From contig NZ_PPQS01000026.1 in NCBI RefSeq assembly GCF_002902405.1, positions 1-53,686 on the forward strand: a stretch of DNA of 53,686 nt, read 5' to 3'. The stretch's first letter is position 1. The number at the start of each line of letters is the position of its first letter. The stretch comes from Staphylococcus schweitzeri. Lineage in GTDB: Bacteria; Bacillota; Bacilli; Staphylococcales; Staphylococcaceae. Under the pieces are notes generated by a model. The model worked only from the letters and a program-made list of their open reading frames with translations, was not told where the DNA came from and searched no databases. Shown piece after piece: positions 53,317 through 53,686 of the stretch. Made by a program: the position numbers and the translations under genes.

Positions 53317-53686
53317 ATGACGAGAGTCGTATTAGCAGCAGCATACAGGACACCTATTGGCGTTTTTGGAGGTGCATTCAAAGATGTACCCGCCTATGAT
53401 TTAGGTGCGACTTTAATAGAACATATTATTACAGAGACGGGTTTGAATCCAAGTGAGATTGACGAAGTGATTATAGGAAACGTACTTCAAGCAGGACAAG
53501 GACAAAATCCAGCACGAATTGCTGCTATGAAAGGTGGCTTACCAGAGACAGTAACTGCATTTACAGTGAATAAAGTATGTGGTTCTGGGTTAAAGTCGAT
53601 TCAATTAGCATATCAATCTATTGTGACTGGTGAAAATGACATCGTGCTAGCTGGCGGTATGGAGAATATGTCTCAATCACCAATGC
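53317..53686 (+). CDS. acetyl-CoA C-acetyltransferase (thiolase), 5' part
   Basis: First 123 codons; the gene continues beyond the window. [31 protein letters not shown] is the classic thiolase N-terminus and [17 protein letters not shown] holds the acyl-accepting Cys88. [11 protein letters not shown] is the next conserved block. The enzyme condenses two acetyl-CoA to acetoacetyl-CoA or works in reverse; which direction prevails cannot be told. AAGGAGATGA precedes; an ATG at 53312 is out of frame and stops at once. The cre-like site suggests carbon control. Confidence 0.9.
   Translation, partial: MTRVVLAAAYRTPIGVFGGAFKDVPAYDLGATLIEHIITETGLNPSEIDEVIIGNVLQAGQGQNPARIAAMKGGLPETVTAFTVNKVCGSGLKSIQLAYQSIVTGENDIVLAGGMENMSQSPM

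Overview
The window is low-GC Gram-positive DNA whose genes and gene order match a Staphylococcus aureus-complex chromosome. Recognisable local markers are DUF600 (EsaG-type) immunity paralogues at the left edge, a STAR-type intergenic repeat, acid phosphatase SapS, the sialic acid (nan) locus, YSIRK lipase Geh, the SirTM/macrodomain/lipoylation operon, mepRAB, glpT and fepABC/tatAC. The Geh signal and pro-region (and, less so, NanK) differ clearly from the S. aureus sequences I remember, so a sister species such as S. argenteus or S. schweitzeri is possible. That is from memory, not from a computed comparison. No rRNA, tRNA, CRISPR array, insertion sequence or prophage was seen.

Layout. 1-2.3 kb: tail of a DUF600 immunity-gene array, a cystatin-like lipoprotein and a small membrane protein; the last two are each preceded by the same 35-bp element. 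2.4-4.8 kb: formate/nitrite channel and a branched-chain amino acid carrier, both on the minus strand. 5-9.1 kb: DinB/BstA-like enzyme, STAR cassette, sapS, and a MacB-type ABC permease/ATPase pair. 9.2-13.9 kb: PfoR/EIIC-like membrane protein behind a Fur-box-like palindrome, then a pseudouridine-type cassette (HTH-PfkB kinase, PsuG, NupC) behind a cre site. 14-19.4 kb: nanT, nanA, nanK, nanR and nanE. 19.5-23.3 kb: YjiH-type gate-domain protein and geh.

23.5-34.3 kb: alpha/beta hydrolase and Old Yellow Enzyme (minus strand) are divergent from a five-gene operon encoding an LLM flavin enzyme, GcvH-L, a zinc macrodomain, SirTM and LplA2. In the studied homologue, LplA2 lipoylates GcvH-L, SirTM ADP-ribosylates it and the macrodomain removes the mark. 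A convergent ascorbate-type PTS operon with its own PRD regulator follows. 34.4-36.9 kb: mepR-mepA-mepB multidrug efflux. 37-43.1 kb: glpT, a VOC/LLM/FMN-reductase cassette, a YeiH-type exporter and a GNAT acetyltransferase. 43.2-48.2 kb: fepABC faces tatAC; each operon has a near-perfect Fur box, and FepB carries the twin-arginine signal. 48.3-51.4 kb: DUF1398 protein, then an XRE-regulator/DUF3169/ABC module behind a long operator-like palindrome. 51.7-53.7 kb: LtrA protein and the 5' part of a thiolase gene.

The most interesting non-coding observations are: the repeated 35-bp promoter element; a STAR array whose hairpin arms change sequence while still pairing; a shared TGAAAA-N3-TTTTCA operator at nanK and nanR/nanE; a dyad at the head of the SirTM operon; and a Fur-like site in front of the PfoR-type gene.
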